This document shows positions 9,754-18,094 of a stretch of 44,689 nucleotides of DNA, in pieces; positions within the stretch are counted from its first letter, which is position 1, and each line of letters begins with the position of its first letter. The stretch is taken from assembly GCA_964636225.1 (NCBI GenBank), contig CAZWQM010000011.1, forward strand, positions 1 through 44,689, given 5' to 3'. Made by a program: the position numbers and the translations under genes. This DNA comes from UBA1858 sp964636225. GTDB taxonomy: Bacteria; Pseudomonadota; Gammaproteobacteria; UBA4575. A model generated the notes under the pieces. That model ran no database searches. It was not told the origin of the DNA and saw only the letters and a program-made list of their open reading frames with translations.

Positions 9754-10647
9754 TCAATGCTTGCGACAGACAATATGTTCGGCAAGCAAGTGTAGCCATT
9801 TGCTCGAGTCTGCAAAATCTTTGAGGCAATCCAAAGCTTGATTATAGAATTCATCGCAGCGCCGTTCTGATTCTTTTAAACCCAGAATGCTGACGTAAGT
9901 GGGTTTATTCTGTTCATTATCAGAGCCTTGAGGTTTGCCCAGCGTGGCGGTATCACTAATGACATCCAGTATGTCATCACGAATCTGAAAAGCGATGCCC
10001 AAATGCTCGCTGAACTGTAACAGGTTTGAGCGCTGTTGCGCGGACAGAGTCGTACAACATAACTGTGTCATATCAATACAGGCGCGAATTAAGCACCCGG
10101 TTTTCTGTCGGTGAATGAATTCCAGTGCTTCAATCGAAATACGTTTATCGACAGCGGCTAGATCCATCGCCTGGCCGCCGGCCATTCCCTGGGAGCCGAC
10201 AGCCTCAGCCAGTTGATGAGTCAGTTGACAACGAGTGGCCGGATCAGGGCCTGGAATGGAGGTATCGGTCAAAACTGAAAATGCCAATGCCTGTATGGCA
10301 TCTCCGGCAAGGATAGCCGTGGCTTCATCATAGGCGCGATGACAAGTGGGCTTGCCACGTCTTAAATCATCATCATCCATGGCGGGCAAATCATCATGGA
10401 TTAATGAATAGCAATGCATGAGCTCAATGGCACCAGCAATACAGTCGACGGTCGGAAGATCCATTCCCAGCGTTTCGGCAGTGGCATACACCAAAGCAGG
10501 CCGAATGCGTTTGCCCCCATACATTGCCGAGTAGCGAATAGCGCTATGCAATGTTGTAGGCGCCTGATTTTTGCTTGGAAGGGTTTTGTCAAAAAAGGAT
10601 TCTACGCGTTGGCTGCAGGTGGCTAAGTAATCAGCTAGCTCCGTCAA
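9754..10647 (-). CDS. ispA: Farnesyl diphosphate synthase
   Basis: Makes farnesyl diphosphate from isopentenyl and geranyl diphosphates. At 297 residues it matches bacterial IspA. The first aspartate-rich motif is in DDLPAMDDDDLRRGKPTCH (about 92-110) and the second in FQIRDDILD (about 227-235). The GGKRIRP motif (44-50) and the HRQKTG motif are also present. Its start lies within the end of xseB (17-base overlap), which indicates translational coupling, and dxs follows. This xseB-ispA-dxs order is conserved in many gammaproteobacteria. Confidence 0.97.
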   Translation of the reverse strand: MTELADYLATCSQRVESFFDKTLPSKNQAPTTLHSAIRYSAMYGGKRIRPALVYATAETLGMDLPTVDCIAGAIELMHCYSLIHDDLPAMDDDDLRRGKPTCHRAYDEATAILAGDAIQALAFSVLTDTSIPGPDPATRCQLTHQLAEAVGSQGMAGGQAMDLAAVDKRISIEALEFIHRQKTGCLIRACIDMTQLCCTTLSAQQRSNLLQFSEHLGIAFQIRDDILDVISDTATLGKPQGSDNEQNKPTYVSILGLKESERRCDEFYNQALDCLKDFADSSKWLHLLAEHIVCRKH

Positions 10648-10894
10648 GAAAGTCTCCTACTGATTCTTCAGATTCTGAAAGCCATTCTTCATGTTGTTGA
10701 CTGAGAATGGTAATTTTTTCTTCTGCCTGCTTTAGTGCGTGCTGGCAACCTCGTGTTAATGCAATGCCTTCTTCAAACAGTTTTAATGCTTCCTCAAGAG
10801 GCTGGTCTCCGGATTCGAGTTTTTCAACCACTTGTTCAAGTTTAGCCAGGGATTTTTCAAAATCCAGTTTAGGGGCCGCTTTCTTACGAGGCAC
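10631..10894 (-). CDS. xseB: Exodeoxyribonuclease VII small subunit
   Basis: Small subunit of exonuclease VII, which together with XseA degrades single-stranded DNA. The 87-residue protein carries the family motif FEKSLAKLEQVVEKLESGDQPLEEALKLFEEG (about 17-48), two helices that bind the large subunit. The C-terminal tail is acidic. It is the first gene of the xseB-ispA-dxs set. Its upstream region (10895-11074) is shared with the divergent rubrerythrin promoter. Confidence 0.95.
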   Translation of the reverse strand: MPRKKAAPKLDFEKSLAKLEQVVEKLESGDQPLEEALKLFEEGIALTRGCQHALKQAEEKITILSQQHEEWLSESEESVGDFLDGAS

Positions 10895-10959
10895 GAGCTT
10901 CTCCAGAATTTGCTGTTATGATCATATTGTTAAACGGCAGGTAGTACTGTGCAATGATG

Positions 10960-10988
10960 TTGACAAATATTTAGACTTATTCTAATCT
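10960..10988 (+). promoter_or_regulatory. Putative promoter of the rubrerythrin operon
   Basis: TTGACA at 10960-10965 is an exact -35 hexamer. Two -10 candidates follow: TCTAAT at 10981-10986 (15-base spacer, five of six matches) or TAATCT at 10983-10988 (17-base spacer, weaker match). Transcription would start near 10993-10995, leaving a leader of about 80 bases with a good GGAGG ribosome binding site before 11075. The two PerR-like palindromes lie in the spacer/-10 and just downstream of the start, where a repressor would block it. Confidence 0.5.
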
Positions 10989-11013
10989 TGCGCCGTTTTT
11001 AGAATCATTCTAA
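10971..11013 (+). promoter_or_regulatory. Two PerR/Fur-like 7-1-7 palindromes
   Basis: The second site, TTAGAATCATTCTAA at 10999-11013, is a perfect 7-1-7 palindrome. The first, TTAGACTTATTCTAA at 10971-10985, has one mismatched pair. Both follow the PerR-box pattern TTATAATnATTATAA known from Firmicutes and related Fur-family boxes. The centres are 28 bases apart. A further weak half-site (AGAAT) follows at 11016-11022. Placement over the core promoter of a rubrerythrin gene fits peroxide-sensing repression. No Fur-family gene is in the window. Confidence 0.6.
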
Positions 11014-11074
11014 ATCAGAATGTTTCTCATTTATCTTACATTTTATTGGCATATATTAACTGGAGGTCATCCTA

Positions 11075-11494
11075 ATGTCTCTTAAAGGTACAAAGACTGA
11101 AGAAAACTTAAAGGCTGCTTTTGCAGGTGAGTCACAGGCAAATCGTCGTTATCTATACTTTGCTGCAAAAGCAGACGTTGAAGGATACAACGATGTTGCG
11201 ACAGTGTTCAGATCAACTGCAGAAGGTGAAACGGGCCATGCGCACGGTCATCTTGAGTACTTGGAAGAGTGTGGTGATCCAGCCACAGGCCTTCCATTCG
11301 GTGGTACTGGTGACAACCTCAAAACCGCTATTGCTGGCGAAACTCATGAATACACTGACATGTATCCTGGCATGGCAAAAACTGCTCGCGATGAGAGCTT
11401 TGAAGAAATTGCGGATTGGTTTGAAACTCTGGCGAAAGCTGAACGTTCACACGCTAATCGTTTCCAAAAAGCATTAGATAACTTAGACGGTTAA
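11075..11494 (+). CDS. Rubrerythrin (short form, no rubredoxin domain)
   Basis: A 139-residue ferritin-like di-iron protein that reduces hydrogen peroxide. The four-helix fold is visible as two halves: ENLKAAFAGESQANRRYLYFA with the ExxH motif in EGETGHAHGH, and AIAGETHEYTDMYPGMAKTARDE with ExxH in AERSHANRF. Classical rubrerythrins have a C-terminal rubredoxin domain with two CxxC pairs. This one ends after the second half and has no such domain, so it needs an external electron donor. The next two genes, an Fe-S oxidoreductase and DUF3501, are a recurrent partner set in proteobacteria and may supply it (inference). Confidence 0.93.
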   Translation: MSLKGTKTEENLKAAFAGESQANRRYLYFAAKADVEGYNDVATVFRSTAEGETGHAHGHLEYLEECGDPATGLPFGGTGDNLKTAIAGETHEYTDMYPGMAKTARDESFEEIADWFETLAKAERSHANRFQKALDNLDG

Positions 11495-11565
11495 GTTTTT
11501 ATCCCGTACTCAGAGTGCTTTCTCTGTGTACGGACTTTATAAAACATTTAAAAAAGGACCGACAA

Positions 11566-12891
11566 GTGGCCACATCGGGTTCGCGAGAAGGCAGCTTAGA
11601 AGCGCCTACCAGACATCCTATAGACTGGAATAATCCGGACTTTTACAACGAAGCATCTCTCAATGCTGAGCTTGAGCGGGTGTTTGATATCTGCCATGGT
11701 TGTCGACGCTGTGTGAGTTTATGTAACTCATTCCCCACACTGTTCGACTTGATTGATGAATCCGATACGATGGAAGTGGATGGGGTTGATACAAAAGATT
11801 ATATCAAGGTCGTCGACCACTGTTATTTATGTGATCTGTGTTACCTGACTAAATGCCCATATGTCCCACCTCATGAATGGAATGTGGACTTTCCGCATCT
11901 TATGCTCCGCGCCAAGGCGGTTAAGTTCCACAAAGGTGAAGTTAAAAAACGCGATAAAATTCTGAGTGGCACTGATACTGTAGGCAAGCTGGCAGGCATT
12001 CCTGTGATTTCTCAACTGGTTAATTCGGTGAACGCTACAAAAGCCGGTCGAAAAACCTTGGAGAAAACACTGGGTGTGCACGCGGATGCCAAAATACCCA
12101 AATATCATAGTAAAACAGCACGCAAAGTATTAACCAAACAAGCTTTACCCGTGACTGCGCAAGCAGAAAATAAAGTGGCTTTGTTCGTTACCTGCTATAA
12201 CAATTTTAATGAGCCTGAGATTGCGCATGACCTGGTGAAAGTGTTTGAGCACAACAATATTTCTATTTCCATTATGGAAAAAGAAAATTGTTGTGGCATG
12301 CCAAAGCTTGAGCTGGGTGACCTGGAAAGCGTTAAAAAATTAAAAGAAGCTAACATTCCTACCATGCTGAAGTGGATAGACGCGGGTTGGGATATTGTTG
12401 CCCCCGTGCCGTCATGTGTACTCATGTTTAAACAGGAACTGCCTTTAATGTTTCCGGATGATGCGGATGTTCAGCGAGTTAAAGAGCATATCTATGACCC
12501 TTTTGAGTATTTATATAGAAAGTATAAAGACAATCAATTGAAGGTTGATTTTAAAAATCCGCTGGGAAAGGTTTTTTATCATGCTTCATGCCATTTAAGA
12601 GTTCAAAGGATTGGTCTGAAAACGCGTGACGTTTTGAATCTTATTCCCGATACTGAACTGGAAGTTCTGGAGCGTTGTTCTGGTCATGACGGAACCTACG
12701 CGGTGAAAAAAGAATTCCATGAAATATCCATGAAAATCTGTCGGCCGGTAGTAACCAAGCTGAAGAAATCTGAAGCCAATTACTATAGCAGTGATTGCCC
12801 GATGGCTGGACATCAGATTGCTAACGGAATGAATGACGAATCTGAAGCAACGCATCCGATGACACTTCTGAGAAAAGCTTACGGTTTATAA
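11566..12891 (+). CDS. CCG-domain Fe-S oxidoreductase (GlpC/HdrB-like)
   Basis: An iron-sulfur protein of the heterodisulfide-reductase/GlpC type. I place the start at GTG 11566 because AAAGGA lies 6-8 bases upstream; the ATG at 11515 would add 17 residues and has no ribosome binding site. Two 4Fe-4S motifs occur near the N-terminus, CHGCRRCVSLC and CYLCDLCYLTKC. The C-terminal half has two cysteine-rich CCG-type domains: one canonical (CYNNF...ENCCGMP) and one with CSGHDG in place of CCG, followed by SSDCPMAGHQ. It lies between rubrerythrin and DUF3501 in one operon and probably passes electrons to the rubrerythrin, which is inference from context. Confidence 0.88.
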   Translation: MATSGSREGSLEAPTRHPIDWNNPDFYNEASLNAELERVFDICHGCRRCVSLCNSFPTLFDLIDESDTMEVDGVDTKDYIKVVDHCYLCDLCYLTKCPYVPPHEWNVDFPHLMLRAKAVKFHKGEVKKRDKILSGTDTVGKLAGIPVISQLVNSVNATKAGRKTLEKTLGVHADAKIPKYHSKTARKVLTKQALPVTAQAENKVALFVTCYNNFNEPEIAHDLVKVFEHNNISISIMEKENCCGMPKLELGDLESVKKLKEANIPTMLKWIDAGWDIVAPVPSCVLMFKQELPLMFPDDADVQRVKEHIYDPFEYLYRKYKDNQLKVDFKNPLGKVFYHASCHLRVQRIGLKTRDVLNLIPDTELEVLERCSGHDGTYAVKKEFHEISMKICRPVVTKLKKSEANYYSSDCPMAGHQIANGMNDESEATHPMTLLRKAYGL

Positions 12892-12904
12892 AAAAAGAAA
12901 GACT

Positions 12905-13489
12905 ATGCAGAAATTAACCAAAGATGATCTTTATTCGCTAGAAGAGTATTCGGCCATGCGCGCCGAGTTTCGTGCAAAAATGATTGCACATAAGAAAAAC
13001 CGCGTGTTGCGTCTGGGCGAACATGCGACCGTACACTTCGAGGATCGTACCTTGATGCACTACCAGGTACAGGAAATGCTGCGTGCAGAAAAAGTCTTTG
13101 AAGCGGATGGTATTCAGGAAGAGCTGGATGCTTATAATCCGTTAATTCCAGACGGATGTAACTGGAAAGCCACTTTTATGCTTGAATATGACGATGAGGG
13201 AATTCGTCGTAAGCGCCTGGCAGAATTGATTAGTATTGAAAAGCAAGTGTGGGTGGCTGTTGATGGTTTTGAGAAAGTCTATCCTGTTTGCAATGAAGAT
13301 CTGGAGCGTGAAACAGAAGAAAAAACTTCTTCTGTGCATTTTCTTCGGTTTGAACTGAATGCCGATATGGTTAAAGCTGTGAAAGCAGGCGCTTCAATTA
13401 GTGCAGGTATTGAACATGAAAAGTATTCAGTAACGGTTGATGCGTTGCCAGATGCGATGCGTGCTTCACTGGCCGAGGATCTGGATTAA
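12905..13489 (+). CDS. DUF3501 family protein
   Basis: A 194-residue soluble protein that matches the DUF3501 family by its N-terminal LTKDDLYSLEEYSAMRAEFRAKMIAHKKNRVLRLGEHATVHFEDR and the central LIPDGCNWKATFMLEYDD. It has no signal peptide or membrane helix. It starts 13 bases after the Fe-S oxidoreductase, and DUF3501 genes are regularly found in this rubrerythrin/CCG-oxidoreductase group. No biochemical role is established to my knowledge. Its 3' end overlaps the 3' end of the convergent fdhD gene by 4 bases. Confidence 0.85.
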   Translation: MQKLTKDDLYSLEEYSAMRAEFRAKMIAHKKNRVLRLGEHATVHFEDRTLMHYQVQEMLRAEKVFEADGIQEELDAYNPLIPDGCNWKATFMLEYDDEGIRRKRLAELISIEKQVWVAVDGFEKVYPVCNEDLERETEEKTSSVHFLRFELNADMVKAVKAGASISAGIEHEKYSVTVDALPDAMRASLAEDLD

Positions 13490-14331
13490 TTTGCAGCCGG
13501 TGGCTTGTCGGGCTTGCTGTCGTAAATAATATTTTCGCTGCCGTTGTAAACCAGAAAAGCTCTGCCTTTGGCGCGTGCAATCATCGTGACACCCAGATCC
13601 CGGGCAAGCTCCAGCCCCATATGGGTGACGCCTGAGCGCGACAATAAAATGGGTATGCCCATATGGGCTGCTTTCATGACGATTTCTGAAGTCAAGCGTC
13701 CGGTGGTATAAAAAATCTTGTCATCACCACTAATGCCATTCAGCCACATACTGCCAGAAATCGCGTCTGCAGCATTATGTCGGCCCACATCTTCTATAAA
13801 ATATAAAATTTGCGTGTCGTGACATAGTGCGCAACCGTGAACCGCACCTGCCTGTTTATAAATTTCATTGAACTGTGTGATTTCAGAAAGCAATGCATAC
13901 AGCATTGATTGTCTGACTTGTGTTTGTGGTAATTTTTTGTCGTATAACTTATCCAGTGTGCAACTGAATACGGTACCTTGCCCGCAGCCGGTAGTGACGG
14001 TACGTTTGGCCAGTTTCTCTTGCCAATTGTTAATACCTGCGCCGGTGATTGTGGTGACTTGAGCAGTTTCTTTATCCCAATTAACGTTGACTGACTTAAT
14101 GTCGGAAATGTTTTCTATCAAACGCTGATTTCGTAGATAGCCCAACGCCAGTAACTCCGGGTGTGTGCCCAAAGTCATTAAGGTCACAACTTCATGGTCA
14201 TCCACTTTAAGTGTGAGGGGGGACTCCCCTGAAACACGAACTTCGCGCGGTTCGCCAAATTGATCTGTGGCGGTGACAGCATACGTGGGCGTAAGCCCCG
14301 CACAGGAAAGTGTGGGTTTTTTATCGGGCAT
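13486..14331 (-). CDS. fdhD: FdhD-family formate dehydrogenase accessory sulfurtransferase
   Basis: FdhD transfers sulfur to the molybdenum cofactor for formate dehydrogenase. The 281 residues contain the family landmarks ESPLTLKVDDHEVVTLMTLGTHPELLALGYL, GAVHGCALCHDTQILYFIEDVGRHNAADAI and the C-terminal GRAFLVYNG. The E. coli protein has a CxxC loop (C121/C124). Here the aligned segment reads TTGCGQGTVF, so only Cys116 of the pair is present and the second position is Gly. Some FdhD homologues share such loops, so this may be a subfamily trait. No formate dehydrogenase gene is in the window. The start overlaps the radA end by 11 bases. Confidence 0.93.
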   Translation of the reverse strand: MPDKKPTLSCAGLTPTYAVTATDQFGEPREVRVSGESPLTLKVDDHEVVTLMTLGTHPELLALGYLRNQRLIENISDIKSVNVNWDKETAQVTTITGAGINNWQEKLAKRTVTTGCGQGTVFSCTLDKLYDKKLPQTQVRQSMLYALLSEITQFNEIYKQAGAVHGCALCHDTQILYFIEDVGRHNAADAISGSMWLNGISGDDKIFYTTGRLTSEIVMKAAHMGIPILLSRSGVTHMGLELARDLGVTMIARAKGRAFLVYNGSENIIYDSKPDKPPAAN

Positions 14332-15685
14332 AGTGATTCAACACCCAGTCTATGGCTTCGGTTAAGCGTGATACCGGGATAATTTCGAGATCTTCAATAC
14401 TCTGTTTGGGCGTATTTGCGGCAGGAATAATCGCATGTTTAAAGCCGTGTTTGGCGGCTTCCCGCAAACGTTCCTGACCATTGGGAACCGGTCGAATTTC
14501 TCCTGCCAGTCCAACTTCACCAAATACCACCAATTCTCTTGGCAATATGAAATCGCGAAAACTGGATAGTGTAGCCAGCAGGATAGGCAAATCCACGGCT
14601 GGCTCCTGTACTCGAACACCTCCAACCACGTTAATAAATACATCGTCATTGTGCAAAGAGATACCGCCGTGCCGGTTCATTACTGCTAGCAACATAGACA
14701 GTCTGTTTTGTTCTATGCCTTGTGCTAGTCTGCGAGGGTTGCTGGAGGGGTTGTCGTCGACTAAGGATTGCACTTCAACCATTAGCGGACGTGTGCCTTC
14801 ACGCGTGACCATCACAACACTGCCTGAGGCAGGAGACTGGTGGTGCGAGAGAAACAGTGCGGAAGGATTTTTTACACCTTTCAATCCAGTTTCCTGCATA
14901 ACAAAAACGCCTAGTTCATTCACTGCACCAAAGCGGTTTTTGGTTGCACGTAACAAGCGAAAACGGTCACTGCTATCGCCTTCAAAATACAAAACGGTAT
15001 CCACCATGTGTTCCAGTACTCGCGGGCCAGCTAAAGTGCCTTCCTTGGTGACATGCCCTACGACAAATAATGTTGTGTTAGTATTTTTTGCATATTGCAC
15101 GAGTTGGCCAGCGCATTCTCTGACTTGGGAAACAGATCCCGCAGCCGAGCTAAGCTGTTCGCTTGCCAGCGTTTGTATGGAATCCACAATCACAAGCTTG
15201 GGTTTTGATGACTGAAGTGTAGATAATACTTCTTCAAGAGAGACGCTGCTGAGTAAACGAATGTTATTTTTGTTTAAAGCTAATCGTTCCGCACGTAATG
15301 AAATTTGTTGCGCCGATTCTTCACCACTGATGTATAGTGTTTGATATTGCTCTAATGCGGCTAGCATCTGAATGAGCAACGTGGATTTTCCGATGCCAGG
15401 ATTCCCACCTACCAGCACCACAGAACCATGAACTATGCCGCCACCCAGTACCCGGTCCAGCTCGCCAATCTGTGTCAGGAGTCTGGGATCGGAGACGGTA
15501 TCGACTTCTGCCAGTGGTATCACGCGTGAATTGGATTTGGGTTTAATGGCGCGAACTTTACCGCCGCTTTGAATACTGCGAGTTTCTTCCAGAGTATTCC
15601 AGGCATTGCATTCCGGGCATTGACCACTCCATTTGCTGAAAGCATGGCCACATTCATCACATTGATATTGCGTTGCTTTGCTCAT
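14321..15685 (-). CDS. radA: DNA repair protein RadA
   Basis: A 454-residue RecA-like ATPase that helps branch migration during recombinational repair. The N-terminal zinc finger is CDECGHAFSKWSGQCPEC (residues 9-26). The Walker A motif GGNPGIGKST is at 93-102, the RadA-specific KNRFG motif at 249-253, and a Lon-protease-like C-terminal domain covers about 300-454. The length and motif order are normal. It is followed by fdhD with an 11-base overlap, an unusual pairing that suggests a shared transcript. Confidence 0.97.
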   Translation of the reverse strand: MSKATQYQCDECGHAFSKWSGQCPECNAWNTLEETRSIQSGGKVRAIKPKSNSRVIPLAEVDTVSDPRLLTQIGELDRVLGGGIVHGSVVLVGGNPGIGKSTLLIQMLAALEQYQTLYISGEESAQQISLRAERLALNKNNIRLLSSVSLEEVLSTLQSSKPKLVIVDSIQTLASEQLSSAAGSVSQVRECAGQLVQYAKNTNTTLFVVGHVTKEGTLAGPRVLEHMVDTVLYFEGDSSDRFRLLRATKNRFGAVNELGVFVMQETGLKGVKNPSALFLSHHQSPASGSVVMVTREGTRPLMVEVQSLVDDNPSSNPRRLAQGIEQNRLSMLLAVMNRHGGISLHNDDVFINVVGGVRVQEPAVDLPILLATLSSFRDFILPRELVVFGEVGLAGEIRPVPNGQERLREAAKHGFKHAIIPAANTPKQSIEDLEIIPVSRLTEAIDWVLNHYAR

Positions 15686-15759
15686 CGGGTAACAGGGTTT
15701 AGATACTGAATACAGAGTGTGTCTTCAAGCGTGTAAAAAATCAATTTACCTGTAATAGA

Positions 15760-17031
15760 TTAGTCGCTTTCTGTTCGAACTTTGGGTTGAATGCGCACAG
15801 TGCGAATGGAATTATTCAACATGCGCACAATTTCAATCGGGTGGCCGTCAATTAATACCGAAGTGCCTGTTTCCGGAAGGGTTTCCAGATGCTCCAGTAC
15901 CAGGCCATTTATTGTGCGAGGACCATCATCCTGCAGTTCCCACTGCAATGCTTTATTGATGTCGCGCACATTCGTACTGCCATCAATCACATAGCTACCA
16001 TCTTCCTGCGGGTGTATTTCTGTGGAAAGGGTTGCCGGGTCATTGGTAAATTCACCCACAATTTCTTCCAGCAGGTCTTCAAGCGTCACCAAACCCTGAA
16101 TGTCACCATACTCATCCACAACCAAAGCGATGCGACGTTTTTCGCGCTGAAAATTGAGTAATTGCTTATTCAGACTGGTACCTTCAGGAATGAAGTAAGG
16201 CTCCCGAACATTCTGTTTGAGTTCTTCCAGTGAGATTTCATCCTCGACAATACGCCGAAAAATTTTTCTTAAATGTAAAAAGCCGACAATGTTGTCCAGG
16301 TTTTCATGGTAGACCGGCATGCGAGTAAAAGCGGCATTCACAATTTGAGAACGTATAGTTTCCCAATCGGTATCAATATCCACTCCTAATACTTCATTAC
16401 GGGGAATCATAATATCTTCTACGGTGATGGATTCCAGGTCCAGAATACCTATCAACATGTTTTGGTGAGCGCGTGGAATTAATCCACCGGCTTCCTGAAC
16501 TACAGTTCGAAGCTCCTCGCGACTTAGTAGGCTAAGTTCGGACGCTTTTAAGTCAATGCCGCAAAGTCTAAGTAGCGAGTTTGCAATCGCATTAATGAGC
16601 AATACCACAGGATATGTGACGTACTGTAATGGTGTGTAAATATATGAAGCAGGAAATGCAAATTTTTCCGGATGCGTCGCGGCGAGCGTTTTGGGTGCCA
16701 CTTCAGCGAAAATGAGTACAGAGATAATAAACAGTACGGTAGCTGAGAATACGCCTACATCTCCATATAGGCGGAATCCGATGTAGGCTGCTAAAGGAGA
16801 CGCTACAAGGTTAACAATATTATTGCCAAGCAGAATTAGACCAATCAGCCGATCCGGTTTTTCCAGAAGACTTTGTGCGAGATGTGCACCGCGGTGACCT
16901 CTATTAGCAAGATGTCGCAAGCGGTAACGATTCAGTGCCATTAAGGCAGTTTCTGAGCCGGAAAAAAATGCAGAAAGAACTAACAGTACTCCAAGAATAA
17001 TGAATAGAGTACTTATCGAATAATCGTCCAA
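15760..17031 (-). CDS. CNNM/CorB-family (HlyC/CorC) membrane protein
   Basis: A 423-residue inner-membrane protein with the architecture of E. coli YfjD/CorB. A DUF21 (CNNM) transmembrane domain covers about 1-180 and includes LSAFFSGSETALMALNRYRLRHLA and LIGLILLGNNIVN. A CBS-domain pair (about 200-330, with EDIMIPRNEV and VDEYGDIQGLVTLEDLLEEIVGEF) and a C-terminal CorC_HlyC domain (about 345-420) follow. Family members are linked to magnesium efflux or homeostasis. It sits 91 bases downstream of the YpjD-like gene on the same strand, the same grouping seen around ffh in other gammaproteobacteria. Confidence 0.92.
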   Translation of the reverse strand: MDDYSISTLFIILGVLLVLSAFFSGSETALMALNRYRLRHLANRGHRGAHLAQSLLEKPDRLIGLILLGNNIVNLVASPLAAYIGFRLYGDVGVFSATVLFIISVLIFAEVAPKTLAATHPEKFAFPASYIYTPLQYVTYPVVLLINAIANSLLRLCGIDLKASELSLLSREELRTVVQEAGGLIPRAHQNMLIGILDLESITVEDIMIPRNEVLGVDIDTDWETIRSQIVNAAFTRMPVYHENLDNIVGFLHLRKIFRRIVEDEISLEELKQNVREPYFIPEGTSLNKQLLNFQREKRRIALVVDEYGDIQGLVTLEDLLEEIVGEFTNDPATLSTEIHPQEDGSYVIDGSTNVRDINKALQWELQDDGPRTINGLVLEHLETLPETGTSVLIDGHPIEIVRMLNNSIRTVRIQPKVRTESD

Positions 17032-17122
17032 GAGCTTGTGGGCTCCTCCAGGTAGTTAAACATAATCCCGTTTTACGGAAATCACTTGAGTGTTGTCAAG
17101 GGCGGTGGCGGAAAAACTGCGT

Positions 17123-17911
17123 CTAAAGGATTAATTCCAGGACGAACTTGCTGCCAAAGTAGGCAAGGATTAAAAAAGTGAAACCTGAGAGTGACCATCG
17201 AATGGCGGTGGCGCCGCGCCAGCCAAATTGTACTCGACCCCAAAGAAGAATAACGAAAACAACCCACGCAAGTGAAGACAGGATGGTTTTATGTACCAAA
17301 TGCTGAGCAAAAATATCTTCCAGAAATATAAAGCCGGATACCAGGGCAATGGTTAAGATCACCACACCCAGGCTAATGGTCTGAAACAGCAGTGTTTCAC
17401 TCTCATGCAATGAAGGTACTGCACGTAGCATTCCTGTGCTGGAATGTGTTTTTAGTAGCCGATCCTGAAAAAATAACAAAATCGATTGTACGGCCGCCAG
17501 CGCCAAAATACTAAAAGCCGTAATTGAAGTAATAATATGAGCCTGTATGCCGTGATCGAGGTTCAGATGAGTGCCCGGTTTTAAAAATAATAAGTTCAAT
17601 ACAATGCATACTAATGTTATCGGCAATACGATTAAGCCGAGGTGTTCCACATGTTTGAACAAACTCGCCAAATACAGTATCAGACATATTGAATAGGCGG
17701 CGATATACAGTGCATTGTAGAAATAAAAGTTAACACCTTCTTCATTATATAAACGTGTGGTGAGCATGAAGGTCATTGCGATCATGCAAAGTGTCCAGGG
17801 TGCAATAAATTTAATCCGTGTGGAGTTCTCACCACGTGCAAGAGTGCTCAAGTGGTGCCAAATGGCTCCGGATGTTACAGCGCACAGGATTGCGGAGATG
17901 ATACCAGTCAT
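17123..17911 (-). CDS. ypjD: YpjD-like cytochrome c assembly (CcsA) family membrane protein
   Basis: A 262-residue polytopic membrane protein, the same size as E. coli YpjD (about 263). About eight hydrophobic segments are visible. The family's cytochrome c assembly (CcsA/ResC) histidines can be seen in LNLDHGIQAHIITSITAFSILALAAVQSILL and in VHKTILSSLAWVVFVILLWGRVQFGWRGATAIRWSLSGF. The exact role of YpjD is not settled; a link to haem or cytochrome handling is inferred from the fold. It precedes the CorB-like gene and diverges from the metallo-beta-lactamase-fold gene. Confidence 0.88.
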   Translation of the reverse strand: MTGIISAILCAVTSGAIWHHLSTLARGENSTRIKFIAPWTLCMIAMTFMLTTRLYNEEGVNFYFYNALYIAAYSICLILYLASLFKHVEHLGLIVLPITLVCIVLNLLFLKPGTHLNLDHGIQAHIITSITAFSILALAAVQSILLFFQDRLLKTHSSTGMLRAVPSLHESETLLFQTISLGVVILTIALVSGFIFLEDIFAQHLVHKTILSSLAWVVFVILLWGRVQFGWRGATAIRWSLSGFTFLILAYFGSKFVLELIL

Positions 17912-18094
17912 TAGCGGTACATTATTAAGTGTTGAATAGGCATGATGTCAATCTAATAATTGATAAACAGCGATTTTTTGCAAATTTAGTAATTATATTC
18001 AATACATTGCGATGTATTATACATTTTAATCGCAGTCCCGATGCTAGCATCCACCTGTGTGAGAATCGTCTTCAAATAATATTATAATAGCCCT
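17912..18094. other. Divergent promoter region ypjD / metallohydrolase gene
   Basis: 183 AT-rich bases between divergent genes. A dyad ATACAT-TGCG-ATGTAT lies at 18002-18017 and could be an operator or a stem-loop. A perfect TATAAT -10 hexamer is at 18083-18088, ending six bases before the ATG of the plus-strand gene, with no ribosome binding site in between. No gene is visible here. Confidence 0.45.

Noticed and set aside
11515..11565. The longer start for the Fe-S oxidoreductase
   Set aside because: The ATG at 11515 has no ribosome binding site, while the GTG at 11566 has AAAGGA at correct spacing and gives the usual family start.
14481..15215. A 244-residue open frame on the plus strand
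   Set aside because: It is antisense to radA and has no domain or ribosome binding site.
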